DNA of 64,000 nucleotides from Corynascus novoguineensis (Eukaryota > Ascomycota > Sordariomycetes > Sordariales > Chaetomiaceae), in assembly GCA_033296725.1 (NCBI GenBank), contig MU857622.1:1-64000 (forward strand). Direction: 5' to 3'. The translations under genes and the position numbers were made by a program. A model generated the notes under the pieces. That model did not search any database, was not told the DNA's origin, and saw only the letters and a list, made by a program, of their open reading frames with translations. Positions 7,705 through 19,729 of this stretch are shown in pieces. The stretch's first letter is position 1, and each line of letters starts with the position of its first letter.

Positions 7705-10656
7705 TCACAAGAAAACAAAGAAAATCATTGCAACGCCACCAAGAACCAGTGCTGTTACCACTCCGGGTGGTGCATCCTTTATCGCTCCGCCGATCACAAC
7801 CGCTTGCGTTCCGGCACTCCCCCCGGGAAGTCCACCAGTGCTCGTAGCAGTAGTCGTGCCATTCTTATCACACGGGCACGACGGGATAGGGTAAACTACC
7901 GTCAGCTTGGTGAGGGTTTCGACGGGCCCCCCAGGTCCGGTTGCACTTGGCGTGCCCGAAGTGATGGGGCCATCGCCGCCGCAGACGTGGCAGGGATTCT
8001 CGCCCGCCGTCGGGGTTGGTGCTGGCGTATCCGACCCTCCGGTCTGTGAACTGTCACCGCCAGAGCCTCCACCACCGCAAACATCGCAGGGGCTGTCACC
8101 GCCGTTGGAGCCGTCAGAGCCGTCGTTAGAACCGTCGCCATTGGAACCATCACCGCCAGAATCGCCGCCGCCGCCGCAGATGTCGCAGGGGCTGTCACTT
8201 GGCGTTGAGCTTGATGTAGCCGTGCTGCTGGCACCACCGCCACAGACGTGGCAAGGGCTTCCGTTCGTCGTTGAAGACGGGGCTGATGTGCCGTCGCTAC
8301 CTCCCGAGCCACTGCCGCCACAGACGTTGCACGAGATTCCGCTTAGCGTCGGGGCTGGGGTTGATGTGCCGTCGCTGCCTTCCGAGCCGCCGCCGCCACA
8401 GACGTTGCACGGGCTACCGCCCGATGATGCTGTTGATGTGCTACTAGGGCTTCCGGATTGAGAACCGCCACCACCACAAGCGCCGCAGCCGCCTCCTCCG
8501 GAGCCGCCGCTCCCTTCTCCGTCGGAACCGCCGTTGGACCCATCGCCATCAGAACCACCGCCCTGCGAGCCCCCAGGACCTGGGGTCGAAGTCTGGCCGG
8601 CGGCAGTGCCAGTGGGAGTTCCAGTACCTCCTCCCATACCACCACTGCCATTACCACCGCTTCCTCCTCCTTCTCCAGTTCCAGCGGTCCCGCTAGGACC
8701 AGGCATAGCGGTACTATCGCTCCCTCCGGCTCCGCCAGGACCAGGCGTAGCAGTGCTATTGCTCCCTCCAGCTCCGCCAGGACCAGGCGTGGGCGTTCCA
8801 TTTGCCGCAGTCCCAGTCCCGGATCCGCCCGAACCCCCACCACCTCCTCCTTCTCCTCCCCCGGATCCATCACCACCACCAGGCGACGACGTCCCCACCG
8901 GCTCGCCCGCCTCGTTGACGGTGACGGTCACTGTTGTGCCACCAGCACCGTCGCATCCGTCCGTCGGCACCATAATGGTCGACATGAAAGTGATGGTCGA
9001 CGTGTACACGCCCCCCATGTTCTCGGACAGCGTGATGGTGACTTCGTCGACGACGGTCGTAATCGGCTTCCAGGCTGTACCGTTCCCGCCCGCGCCTGCG
9101 GTCCCGCCCGCCGCGCCGGACGGCGGGAGCACGCCGGGTGCCAGGGTGGTGGTGAGCAAGATAGGGCTGCCGTTGGCGTCGGTGGTGGTGATGACCGTCG
9201 GGGTGCCTGCCGCGCCGCTTCCGTCGCTGCCCCCCGAGAGGGTGGAAGTCATGAGGAGGGGGTTCCCAGCTGAGTCGGTCGTGGAGATTGTCGTTACGGC
9301 TCCGCCTCCGCTCCCACCGTTGCCTGGGAGGGTCGAGGTCATGAGGATGGGGTTGCCGGCAGAATCGGTCGTGGAAATCGTCGTTACGCCTCCGCCACTC
9401 CCGGCTTCGTCGCTTCCTCCGGACCCGGAACCCGGGACTGGGGTGGACGTGATCAGGAGGGGGTTGCCATTGGCGTCCGTAGTAGATATCACCGTTGGGG
9501 TACCGGCGGCTCCGCCAGCTGCGCCGCTTGGGATGGTAGACGTCATGAGGACGGGGTTGCCAGCTGAATCGGTCGTAGATATTGTTGTTACGCCTCCGCC
9601 ACTCCCTCCTTCTCCAGAACCGTCAGCACCGGGTGTGCTAGGGGGCAGAGTGGACGTCATCAGGACTGGCTCGCCGTTTGCGTTGGTTGTGCTGATGGTG
9701 GTGACGGCTCCCCCTTGGCCTCCGCCTCCGGCGCCGGAGCCATCGGCGATGGTGGACGTCATAGTCAGCGGTGCGCCATTCGCGTCGGTGGTGACTATCG
9801 TCGTGACAAGCTGGCTGCCTGCGCCACCTGCACCCCCTCCGGAAGTGCCATTTCCGGGTAGCGGAGTCGGAGTTGGCGTTGGGGTCCCACTCGCCATCCC
9901 TCCGCCGACTCCGTTATTGGTACCGTTGATGACCACCCAGGTGCTGGCCTGGAGTTTCGTGACTGCTGCGCTGACAAGGAACTCTTCAAAGTCGAAGTTC
10001 CGCCTGTTGGTAGCATCCGTCTGCATGCCGGTGAATGCTAGCGAGAACTTGTCTTCGATAACCAAGGGGTGTGGCTGAATGTAGAGGAGCGTGACAAGCA
10101 ACACTGGTTGGTTGATGTTTTGGCCTGATAGTTGGAAGGGGACCAGTGGATTGATGTCGGATATCAAGGTCGGATTGTCTCGCGACTTTGGCTGCAGGCC
10201 TGATTGAATGTAAGAAAGATAAATTCTGGATGATGCCATGATATCCAGGGGGTCGAGTGAAGTAAGATTGATAGACAACTGCATGCCGAGGGCGATGTAT
10301 GTCCTGTTTCCTTCAGCTTGGGGGTAAATGATTATGGGCTCCGAGGACATATCTGAGTCTGGTCAGCTGGGTTCCAATGGCAGGTTTTTTTTGTGATGTT
10401 TGCCGCTCATACCGTCCCAAGTGCACACGGCGCCCGGCGTATCGACTGTCGTCGCGCCCATCTTCAACCTCATGTCATTAGGAGCGCTGAACCTCCGTGA
10501 GATGGACCGAGCATTTGTGACCGAGGTTAATCTGGTGTCTGCAGAACGACTTATAATTGACTTTTTGCGCCACAACCCGGCTTCAACATTGCTGAAGAGG
10601 AGAGAAGCAACAAGCAGAGCCGTCAATGGGGACGGGAGAATGGAGAGTACACGCAT
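7705..10656 (-). CDS. Secreted Ser/Thr/Gly-rich repeat protein with CxxC ladder and probable GPI anchor
   Basis: Exons are complement(7705-10352, 10413-10656), giving 963 residues; splicing gives CTWDDMSSEP at the junction. Residues 1-26 form a signal peptide (hydrophobic LTALLVASLLFSNVEA, then Gly). Residues about 80-250 may be a folded head. From about 255 to 482 there are seven copies of a Thr-rich unit of the form TTxSTTDxxGNPxLMTST, separated by Gly/Ser linkers. A Gly/Ser/Pro-rich region follows. From about 700 to 870 comes a series of short units PCxVCGGG (seven CxxC pairs, including CGACGGGG and PCDICGGGG). The C-terminus ends in a hydrophobic stretch (VVTALVLGGVAMIFFVFL) typical of GPI attachment. 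It is probably a cell-wall or surface protein, perhaps an adhesin. The exact family is not recognised, and the role of the CxxC units is unknown. Confidence 0.8.
7985..8490 (-). repeat. Array of CxxCGGG repeat units inside the GPI protein gene
   Basis: On the - strand this stretch encodes seven short Cys-x-x-Cys units. The Cys-flanking parts are CGACGGGG, PCNVCGGGG, CNVCGGSG, PCHVCGGGA, PCDICGGGG, PCDVCGGGG and PCHVCGGDG. They are separated by Gly/Ser/Thr/Pro linkers of about 15-35 residues, several containing SDGTS. The DNA core (GCCGCAGACGTTGCA or similar on +) recurs, so the array probably grew by unequal exchange. Confidence 0.8.
9145..9830 (-). repeat. Seven-copy Thr/Ser repeat inside the GPI protein gene
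   Basis: On the - strand there are seven units of about 20 residues around the core TTDANG/TTDSAG-x-P-(L/I/V)-L-M-TST, each followed by a Gly/Ser-rich linker. These Thr-rich units are likely to be heavily O-mannosylated and to hold the head away from the membrane or wall. Sibling units differ by only a few residues. Confidence 0.75.
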
Positions 10657-12614
10657 TTTGGCAACGGAGATGAATGCTTGTGTGCGCGCGGAGTCTTGAC
10701 TGGCCCAGACTTGGGTCTGGAGACATCAAGTGTCCGTCAGCCAGGCTTGTAGAATAGATCACTCGTATGACAAGGAAGAGTTGATGATCATTCTTGGAAG
10801 AAAATCGTGCATTAAGAAAACCGAGATGAAGGTGAACTTCCCTGAACATCGACAGGGAGGACCATATACCGCCTTAAACTACCCAGGCCAACAACCATGG
10901 TCACACATTTCTGTGTCCAACATTCTCCACAGAACCGTATGAGACGAAGGGTTCGACTTTGAAGCCCCCTTGACCCGAGTTGCGGCCGCTTCAGGCCTTT
11001 TGCTTTGGCGGATTCCATCCATATCAGAATTGAAAGTCGGAAGCAGAATGGGGTTTCACCGCGCTGAGTAAATGGGCCAACGCCCAAACCCGGACCGGGA
11101 ATGGTAGCCAGCTGGCCAGCACGCCAACCCACGATTTCTCCGGCGTGTCGGGATCAAAGAGCAGATGGCGGGAGCGGCGACATTCTAGAAGCCAGCATTT
11201 CGTTTGTTACAGCCCTGACCGGAGCGGCACGGGTTTCGTTGCGGAGCTTAGGTACCGAGTGTCAGGGCCGGAGAGCGGGCCAACAGAGCGTGTCTAGATT
11301 TACTGCGTACTGCGCCGCGCCGCGCGCTCTGGGTATGCTCCTACCTTAGAAGTATTCCGTAAGCGAGCACGACAGGAGCAACACCGGGCTTCGTTTGGCC
11401 TAGCCATGGCCGTTTTGAACAATTCAAGATTACTGGACTTTGCCGTCCCCAGTAGCCTCGTCAACTTGTTGGAGGCTTACAGGTAGTGGCGGCCCCAGCC
11501 ATTTGACTACTCGATCATTGGAAAACCGTAAGCTTCGTTTGTCGCTCATTTCCATACACAGAATCGGAGAACCAGCTGCAGTTTCAATTGAGAGGAATAA
11601 TTTAAGATCCCACCTGGCTTGGGCGAGAAGGGAGGTGATGGAAACTGTCGGCGGACTTTTTGGTGTTGAAGAATGCGAAAACTGGGGCAGTGCGATAAAC
11701 TTGTGCGACGTCAACGGCTACCTCTCCCCGTGGCCAGGCTTGAAGGTTCCAGGCCCTTGGCATTCTGTAGGGCTGTGATCCGTATGACCTCAACACATAC
11801 CGACTGATGAAGTATGTATGTACAACCTTCCATTAGCGGTTCACAAACATGCGGCTGCATCGCTGGGTTACCACTTTAGAGCAAATCCTCAAATTTGGCA
11901 TTAGGCTGCTGCTGCACTCTCCTGAGCATAACCACTTCAAAGAATTGGACAAGATTAAACCCCAATTGTTCCTCCAAAACCGGAAGATGGTCGGTGTTAC
12001 TCTTTCCCCAGAGCCCCCCCCAGAGGATGCACTACCGCCGGAAACGAAATACAGAAGGTACGACGTGTAAGGTGGGTGAACCCGGTCAGGAGGGCAACTG
12101 GGAAAGAACATTACTTAGCTCGGGCGGTGTGCATGCACACCACTCAGTCGGACATTCACCTAACCTGCTACACTAGTGATGCTCTTTCCTTTGGTCTGCT
12201 GCGCCACCCCAATTCCTATTTGCGGCTTCAGACAGGGGACCGTGGATATTCGACTACCTCCCGAAGTCTAAGAGCGAGTTTAATAAGAGAATGGACTCGT
12301 CATCGCACCCCAGCAGACCGATCACACCCTGGACAACCCCTCAATCTGCTGAAGCACCATCACGTGTGGCATATCGTTCTGGAAGACACGATTTCGCAGA
12401 TTGGGCTACAAAACACCATGCGCATACCCCGCGTAACTTCAGACTCGCCGTTGTCAGATTTGCTGACAGCGATTGCCAACCTTGGATGAGCATCAAATCC
12501 ACCTGAGCGCCAGCCTCTTAAGATCACCTTGCTCTTCCCGGGGCTGGATCGCTGGCCTGGCTAGACGTGACTTTATTTTCTCGAACCAACAGTCGACAGA
12601 GGAGACCATACTCG
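10657..12614. other. Intergenic region between divergent GPI protein and antiporter genes
   Basis: This stretch of about 1.96 kb separates two divergently transcribed genes and should hold both promoters. No conserved protein or RNA was recognised. Two + strand frames (11849-12070 and 12174-12489) could be joined by plausible splice signals, but the product matches no known family. See the rejected list. Confidence 0.4.
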
Positions 12615-15600
12615 ATGGCCGGCGGTGGTGCGGCCGATGCCAAAGGGCCGCCTCCTCAGGCCGGCGTCCTCGAGGGGGTCAACCCAGTCGCCTACACACC
12701 CTCAAATCCCATTATCCTTTTCATCATTCAGGCAAGTTACAATCCTCCCCACTGCACCACCTTACCATCGATACTGTACCCCACGGCATGGATCGGTACC
12801 GGAATCCGTGTGTTTGGTTTGGCAGGCGAAGAAGAGGCTCACCCGGTCCCGGCCAGCCGATGCGCTAACAATAGAACCTCATCACACAGGCCATCCTCGT
12901 CATCATCTTCTGCCAATTATTGCATTGTGGGTTGCACGGTTCCATATCAGGATAGGCTATGAGTCTCGACTGACTTGCTGTCGCAGACCCCCTCCGCCTC
13001 CTGAACCAGCCCCGTGTCATCGCCGAGGTCCTCGGCGGCATCTTGCTGGGGCCCACGGTGATGATGAGGATCCCAGGATTCCAAGCTGGTATGTCCCTCA
13101 GTATTCTCTCTTTTAGATCGTGCGCGCTACGGCCGCTGACCCGGGATAGCCATCTTTCCCACCGAGTCTATGCCCGTTTTCAACAATGTGGCCAACCTAG
13201 GTCTAGTAATCTTCCTCTTCTTGGTTGCCCTCGAGGTGAGGAACCCGGCTTCCGCACGGCTGTGGCTTGCATCTGACCCTCTATGCCCACCCTTAGGTTG
13301 ATATCCGTCTGTTCACACAGAACTGGAGAGCCGCCTTGAGCGTCGGTCTGGCCGGCATGGTCTTGCCATTTGGCCTGGGCTTCGCGATTGCATGGGGTAT
13401 CTTCAACCATTTCCCACCCGGAGTCACCGATCATCCCATCAGCTTTGGCGTGTTTGGCCTGTTTATTGGCACTGCGCTCGCCATCACCGCCTTCCCCGTC
13501 CTGTGTCGCATTCTCAGCGAGCTGAACTTGCTCCGCTGCGATGTCGGTGTTACCGTTCTCGCTGCCGGCATCGGCAACGACGTGACTGGCTGGATCCTCC
13601 TTGCTCTCTGCGTCGCCCTGGTCAACAACAGTAGCGGCCTCGCTGCCCTCTGGGCCTTGCTCTGCTGCATTGGTTGGACCCTGTTGCTGGTGTTCGTCGT
13701 CCGACCACCTTTCATGTGGGTCCTAAGGCGGACCGGAAGCCTGCAGAACGGTCCTACCCAGGGCATGGTCGCCTTGACCATGCTCATGGTGCTTGCCTCG
13801 GCTTGGTTTACCGGTAGGGTGAATTCTCTCTCAGTGGTCGTGGCCGCGCGGCATGGGTACTGACCACTGCACGACAGGTATCATTGGTGTCCATCCCATC
13901 TTCGGCGCGTTTCTGGTCGGCATAATCTGTCCGCACGATGCGGGTTTCGCTATCAAGCTAACCGAAAAGATTGAAGACCTGATCTCGGTCCTGTTTCTGC
14001 CCCTCTATTTTGCCCTTTCTGGTTTAAGCACCAACTTGGGTCTCTTGAACGACGGCATCACCTGGGCATATGTCATTGGTGTCATCGCGTGCGCCTTTTT
14101 TGGCAAGCTCGCCGGCGGCGCCGTCGCTGCCCGCGCTAATAAGCTGCTCTGGCGGGAGAGCCTTGCCATTGGGGGTCTGATGAGTTGCAAGGGTCTGGTC
14201 GAGCTCATCGTTCTGGTACGCAAGACGTCACATCAGCATCTGGTCGAGGGTCTTTTTTTCACTAACTTCAGTAGAACATTGGTCTTCAGGCGGGTATTCT
14301 CTCTGAGACTACTTTCACCATGTTCGTTGTCATGGCTTTGGTGACAACTTTGGCGACTACCCCCTTTACCAAGGCCTTGTATCCCCCATGGTATCAGAAG
14401 AAGGTTGAGAAGTGGCGGAGAGGGGAGATCGACTGGGATGGCAACCCCACCCATCCTTCCGAGACCGATGACCAGTCTCAACGGAAGCCCGTCGAGACGC
14501 AGATTCGCCGCCTCATGGTGCACCTCCGTCTCGACAGTCTCCCAAGTTTGTTCACATTCATCACTCTTCTTCGCCCCGAGAACGTGCCCGTGCCCGCTCA
14601 GTCAGATACCAAGGAAGAACCCTCCCCATCCCAGACCAAAGAGGTCCAGGTCAAAAAGAGGCCCCTTGAGGTTCACGGTCTGCGCGTCATTGAACTCACA
14701 GACCGCACGTCGTCAGTTATGCATTTGACTGAAGGAGAGGATTTCTACTCTCTTCGAGACCCCGTCGTCAATACCTTTCGAGCCTTCTCCCAGCTTCACG
14801 ATATTGCCGTTTCTTGCCGCGTCGCAGTCGTCCCCACCGATGCGTACGCCGAGACCCTCGTGCGCCAAGCTTCGGAGACCTCATCGGACTTTGCCCTCAT
14901 TCCCTGGGGCGAATACGGCAGCATGTCCGAAGACATGTCCTTTCACCTCGCCACGAGCGCAAGCGACCGTTTTCGGTCGAGCACGTACATGGAGTTTATC
15001 AGCCAGACACTGCAGAAAGCCGCCCATACCTGCAACGCAGGCATCTTCATAGACAATGGGTTCGGCGGCGTTACGAAACCTGCCGACCGCCCGGGCTTCA
15101 CACGCAGCAAGAGCGGGATTTCCATCCGCAGTTTCCACACCGAGCTTGCCGCCCCCCGGGTGGCCGATAAGTCTCACCACATCTTCCTTCCCTTCCTCGG
15201 TGGGCCTGACGACCGTGTGGCGCTTCGAATCGTACTGCAGCTCGCCAAAAACCGGCACGTCACAGCGTCTATCGTGCGCGTGAACTGGCCGAACCCACCA
15301 GCCACAACACCAGTCACTGAAACTCCAAGCTCGCCGGCGACGACAACCACTGCTCCCGGGACTGAATCCACACTCTCCCTCCACGAACAAGAGGATGCCG
15401 CCTTCTTCTCCACCATAAAAACTTCCGTCCCCGCGGACTTAGCACCGCGCGTTGGCTTCAGCGAGGTCGAACTGCCTTCCTCGATCCCGGCCTCGACGGC
15501 ACTCCCTGATATCTTGTCGCTCGTCCAGAAGACAGTGGGGCAAACGCCCAAGAACGCGGGTGACATGGTCATCCTAGGAAGACGTAACGCCCGCTTTGGG

Positions 15601-15801
15601 GATACCGTGCCGGCCTCCGGGGATATGCAAGATGCGAGCGGGAATGCTGCTGGCGGGAGTGCGAGCGGTGCTGGCCCCGGCGGTGTTGACCTGAGGAGAA
15701 CAGTCGGGGCTGTTGCGGAGCAGTTAATCACCGCTGGGGTGAAGGCGAGTATCCTTATTGTGCAAGCGGGGGGAAGGGGATTGGATACTGCCTATGCTTA
15801 G
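12615..15801 (+). CDS. KHA1: K+/H+ antiporter, KHA1-like (CPA2 family)
   Basis: Exons are 12615-12731, 12890-12926, 12987-13088, 13150-13235, 13297-13813, 13878-14215 and 14275-15801, giving 907 residues, close to yeast Kha1. The exchanger domain (residues about 30-430) shows QPRVIAEVLGGILLGPTVM, NLGLVIFLFLVALEVDIRLF, GTALAITAFPVLCRIL, GNDVTGWILLALCVAL and KIEDLISVLFLPLYFALSGL. These are the hallmarks of the Na+/H+ exchanger fold with about 11-12 membrane helices. Residues about 430-907 are a cytosolic tail as in fungal Kha1 proteins. The family exchanges K+ (or Na+) for H+ in Golgi-like membranes and serves cation and pH balance. The first intron (12732-12889) starts GCAAGT, a GC-AG intron; the reading frame and family sequence need this junction. 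Exon 2 is only 37 nt. The 5' neighbour is divergent. Confidence 0.92.
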
Positions 15802-16229
15802 GAAGGTATTGTGCTGGGTGCTTTTGGGTGAGGACTATTAAGGCCTGTCCTTCATTCCTACTCTCTTCCCCACTCGCTATTTTAGTTCCCTTCTCTTCCT
15901 CTTCTGTCATGACTTATGATCCTCTCTCTACGTATCATCATGGTAGTTCCATTTTTATTTGAGGCATTCAACCGGGGGTACTAGAAGATTGAATGGCTTA
16001 TTTTCAAACTCTTCATGTTGGCCAGCATGGAACATTCTTTCGAAATTGATATCTCTGTGCAAAAAATTGCCTAGATAACTGACTCATCTTGAGTAATGCG
16101 AGGAAAATGCGGTAGAAAAAAAAATAGGTCGGTTTACCCAATATCCCCAACGCCCGCTGACCAAAAGTGATGCTCTACCACAATACCGAAAATTTAGAAC
16201 TATGTGTTCATTGCTCATCGCGTTCGACC
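15802..16229. other. Short convergent intergenic region (antiporter and nitrite reductase 3' ends)
   Basis: Both genes end here from opposite sides, so these 428 bp hold two 3' UTRs. The sequence is more AT-rich than the coding DNA. There is a run of A near 16115-16125. No gene is seen. Confidence 0.4.
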
Positions 16230-19200
16230 TCACCACTCCGGCGCCCCTCCACATCCCCCTCCATTGCTCATCAGCTCCACCCCCTTCCTCATCCCCAGCT
16301 CCCCGTTCACCATGGTCTTTACCCCGGGCTTCTTGGCCCTCTGCCCGACAAACCCGATTCGCTTATCAACCTCCGCAAACTGACCCGGCCCGGCCTCTCC
16401 CTTCTTCACCCTCCATTTCTTAGTGCCGAGTGCAGCATCCAGTTCCTCGACGGGGGGCAGCTTCAGGTAGACCATGCCATCGGCGCGCTCCTCGACATCG
16501 AAGGTCGCGATGGACAAGGCCTCATCGTTCTTGCAGGCGCCCGAGGTGAGGGAGAAGTTCTTCTTGTGTTGCGGGCAGCTGATGTAAGGGTTCGGTTTGT
16601 CCCCAGCGGCCTCGCCGTCGGCGGGAGGGTCTTCGCCGACGAGGGAGTCGGACAGGATGAAGGCGCGTTTGTGGGGACACATCTGCTGGGTGGCGTAGTA
16701 GCGGCCCTTGAAGCGCCACACAGCCAGCTGGGTGTCGCCGCGCTTGATAGTGGCGCTGATGCCGTTGGGGAGGGCGTCAGCGCCGCGGAAGTAGGCGGCC
16801 TCGAGAACCGGCTGCCAAGTGGTCTCAGACCAGCGGGAGCGGAGCGAGGCGAAGTCATCAGTGGCCTGCTCCTTGGTCCACATAACGGGCCTGGTCTGGA
16901 GGCGGTCTTCTTCAAGCTCCATGTTGTCGACCGTTTCCGTCGTGTTGGCGAACTGCCTGAACTTGGCGGCGATGGCGGGCGTGTTGATGGCCTCGGCCCA
17001 CTCGTCGAAGTAGCTATCGACGAGCTCCTGCATCTGGGCCTCGAGCGAGGCATTGATGCCGAGAGAGTCGTTGAGGACGACGTCCTTGAGGTAGTTGATT
17101 CCACCGGGCAAAGACTCCAGCCAGCGGGCAGTGCGTTGGAGCTTGTCGGCCGTGCGGATGTAGAACATCAGGTAGCGATCAAGAATCGGAATAACCTCAG
17201 TTGGTGGGACGTCCTTAGCTAGGAGTTCTGAGTGCTTGGGCTTCGCACCGCCGTTGCCGGCGACGAAGATGTTGAAACCCTTTTCGGTTGCGATAAGACC
17301 GAAGCTGAAAGGTGTTAGCCAGTGTTTTTTTATATTAAGCGTTGGTCAGTGGGAAGGTTGGGGCTTACTCCTTGTTCTGAGCCTCCGCACACTCGCGAAC
17401 ACAACCGCTTACACCGCCCTTGATCTTATGCGGCGCGCGGATGCTCTTGTATCGCTCCTCCAAACGGACTGCCATGCCGACACTGTCGCCGACGCCATAT
17501 CTGCACCACGTCGTGCCGACACAGCTCTTGACCGTCCGCAGCGCCTTGGCATAAGCGTGGCCGCTTTCCATGCCGGCAGCAACCAGCTTCTTCCAGATGT
17601 CCAGCAGGTCTTGTTTCTTGGCACCAAACATGTCGATGCGTTGACCACCTGTGATCTTGGTGTAGAGGTTGTACTCCTTAGCCACCTGGCCGATGGCGAG
17701 GAGCTTGTCTGGGGTAATCTCGCCACCGGCGACCCTGGGCACAACGCTGTAGGTGCCGTTGCGCTGAATGTTGCCCAAAAATTGGTCGTTGGTGTCCTGG
17801 AGGCCGTGGTGTGGCTTGCCCATGACATGTTTGTTCCACAAACTGGCAAAGATGCTGCCGAGGCACGGCTTGCACACCTCACAGCCGAGGCTATTGGGAT
17901 CGGTGCCCGCTTCCTTCATGACTTCCTGGATCGACTTCAACCGCTTGACCATGATGATGTTGTACAGATCTGCACGGCTGTAGTTGAAGTGCGGGCACAG
18001 GTGGTTCTTGACCTCATTGCCCATGTCCTTCATCGTCTTGTTGAAGATGGATGTGACCAGAGGCACGCAACCGCCGCAACCGGTGCCAGCTTTGGTGCAT
18101 GTCTTGACGTCGCCAATGGACTTGCAGGTTCCGTCCTTGGTGACCTTGACGACGTCGCCCTTGGTGACGTTGTGGCAACTGCAAATTTGCGTGTCGTCGT
18201 CGAGGTCATCGCCGTCCTCACCCTCCTTCTTGGCACCAAGGATCAATTCGGCTGGCGGAATGTCGAGCTCCTTCTGGTTCTTGACCAAAGGCACCAGTTT
18301 CACGTAATCTTTGGTATCACCAATCATCATACCACCGAGAAGGTATTTGCCATCGGTGGTGAAGATGTACTTTTTGTACACGTTCTGGAAGGGGTCTCTG
18401 TAGGTAAGAGCCTTGACTGGGAATGACTCGGTGCCATTGACGCCGTTGCTGTGGGACCCGTTGGTTCCATTTGTGCCGTTGGTGCCATTGGCACCGTTCG
18501 CCTTCTTCGCCTTCGCCGGCAGGTGCTTGGGACCCTCGATGTCCGCGAAGTAGTCCCCAAAGCTAGCCACCTCGACACCGAGTAACTTCAACTTGGTGCT
18601 GAGATCGGGGCTCTTATACAGCCTCGGGTGGTGGAGCTTGGCTTGTGTGAGGTTGAACGACAGGACGTCCGCCATCTCCACGCCGGGGGCAATCAACCCA
18701 AACACCTGACCCTCCCAGCTAGCACACTCGCCAATAGCGTAAATGTCGGGATCACTGGTCCTGAGGCTGCTGTCCACAATGATCCCACCACGGTCTGAGC
18801 ACTTGAGCCCTGCCTGGTGAGCAAGCTCATCTCGTGGCCGGACACCAATCGCGAAGCATACCGTTGAGCAGGCGAAGGACTCGCCATCCCCCAGCTTGAC
18901 TCCCGTCACATTGTGCTGCTCATCGACCTCGATCCCAGCAACGGCTTTGTCGAGCAGGACGTCGACACCTAGTTGGCGGACCTGGTCGGCGACCATAGCG
19001 CCGGCTACCGAGTCGAGTTGGCGAGTGAGAACCCACTTGCCGCGTTCAATGACCTTGACATTGCTGTAACACTCGAGGTCCATGAGAGCCTTGGCTGCTT
19101 CCAAGCCCAACAGCCCGCCGCCAACGACAGCCCCGACGGTGCCATTCTGGTTTGCGGAGAATGCGATGAGCTTCTCGAGGTCGTCAACGGTGCGGTAGAC

Positions 19201-19729
19201 AAAGACACCTGTGGCGTCGTGGTTAGGGATCATGCGCGGGAGGATGGCATCGGAGCCTGTGGCGAGGACGAGGATGTCGTAGTCGATCTCTTTGCCATCT
19301 GCGCAATAAATAGATTTTCGGGAGGGGTCGATCTTGGTAACTTTCGTGTTGATGTGGTAACTCAGGGCCCCGTCAACAATGCTCTCATACTAGAGAGAGA
19401 GTCAGCTGTGGTGCTAGTGGAAAGGTTGGGCCAATGAGTGCTCACCCATTCTAGGGGGTTGAGGTACAGCTTCTCCACACTACGGTGCTCGAAGAAGGTT
19501 GTAAGTCCAACACGGTTATAGGCCACATGTTTCTCTTCGCCGACAACCGTGATATCGTATTCTCGCGTCCTCGAGTCGAGCTTCAGGAGTTTCTCTCTGT
19601 TTAGGGGTTAGTAGGACTGGGCCGAGTTGGCTTCGTTTTTTTTTTTTTTTTTTTTTGGACGCACATGAAGCTGATGCCGACCATGCCCAGGCCGACGACA
19701 ACCACTCTTTTGCGGGCTCCGACCGCCAT
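16230..19729 (-). CDS. niiA: Assimilatory nitrite reductase [NAD(P)H] (NiiA / NIT-6)
   Basis: Exons are complement(16230-17304, 17369-19389, 19446-19596, 19665-19729), giving 1103 residues. It reduces nitrite to ammonium in the cytosol, the second step of nitrate assimilation. Domain order is an FAD/NAD(P)H-binding oxidoreductase part (residues about 8-320, VVVVGLGMVG at the N-terminus) and a BFD-like [2Fe-2S] segment (CSCHNV about 473, GCGGCVP about 508). A Cys-rich segment CEVCKPC (about 578) follows, then the siroheme/[4Fe-4S] half (SCVGTTWC about 697 and SGCVRECAE about 735, giving C-x5-C and C-x3-C). A Rieske-like NirD domain (CPHKRAF about 954, CPQHKK about 989) closes the protein. All expected ligands are present, so the enzyme looks functional. 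Unusual points are a Gly/Asn/Thr repeat linker (NGANGTNGTNG) at about residues 368-392 and a 21-nt poly-T tract (on +) in intron 1. A GATA and NirA-like cluster lies upstream. Confidence 0.96.
18423..18506 (-). repeat. Asn-Gly-Thr microrepeat in nitrite reductase
   Basis: An imperfect 9-bp repeat encodes NGANGTNGTNGTNGSHSNG between the FAD-binding part and the [2Fe-2S] segment of nitrite reductase. It looks like a flexible linker grown by slippage and is in frame. It should not disturb the catalytic domains. Confidence 0.7.
19636..19656. repeat. Poly-T/poly-A tract in intron 1 of nitrite reductase
   Basis: A run of about 21 T (A on the coding strand) lies just inside the 5' splice site of the 68-nt first intron, whose branch-like CTAAC and CAG acceptor follow. 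It is long relative to the intron and prone to length variation or sequencing error. Confidence 0.7.

Noticed and set aside
8534..10078. A 514-codon open frame on the + strand, Pro/Val-rich, opposite the GPI protein gene
   Set aside because: It is the antisense shadow of a Gly/Thr-rich repeat gene, which gives stop-poor complements. It has no signal peptide, domain or splice support.
11849..12489. Two + strand frames (11849-12070 and about 12174-12489) that could be joined by GTAAGG and a CTAAC/TAG acceptor
   Set aside because: The joined product matches no known family and has weaker codon bias than the neighbours. It also lies in the presumed promoter of the antiporter gene. It could be a real small gene, but the evidence is too thin.
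17236..18426. A 396-codon + strand frame opposite nitrite reductase
   Set aside because: It is the antisense shadow of the GC-rich nitrite reductase coding strand, with no recognisable domain.
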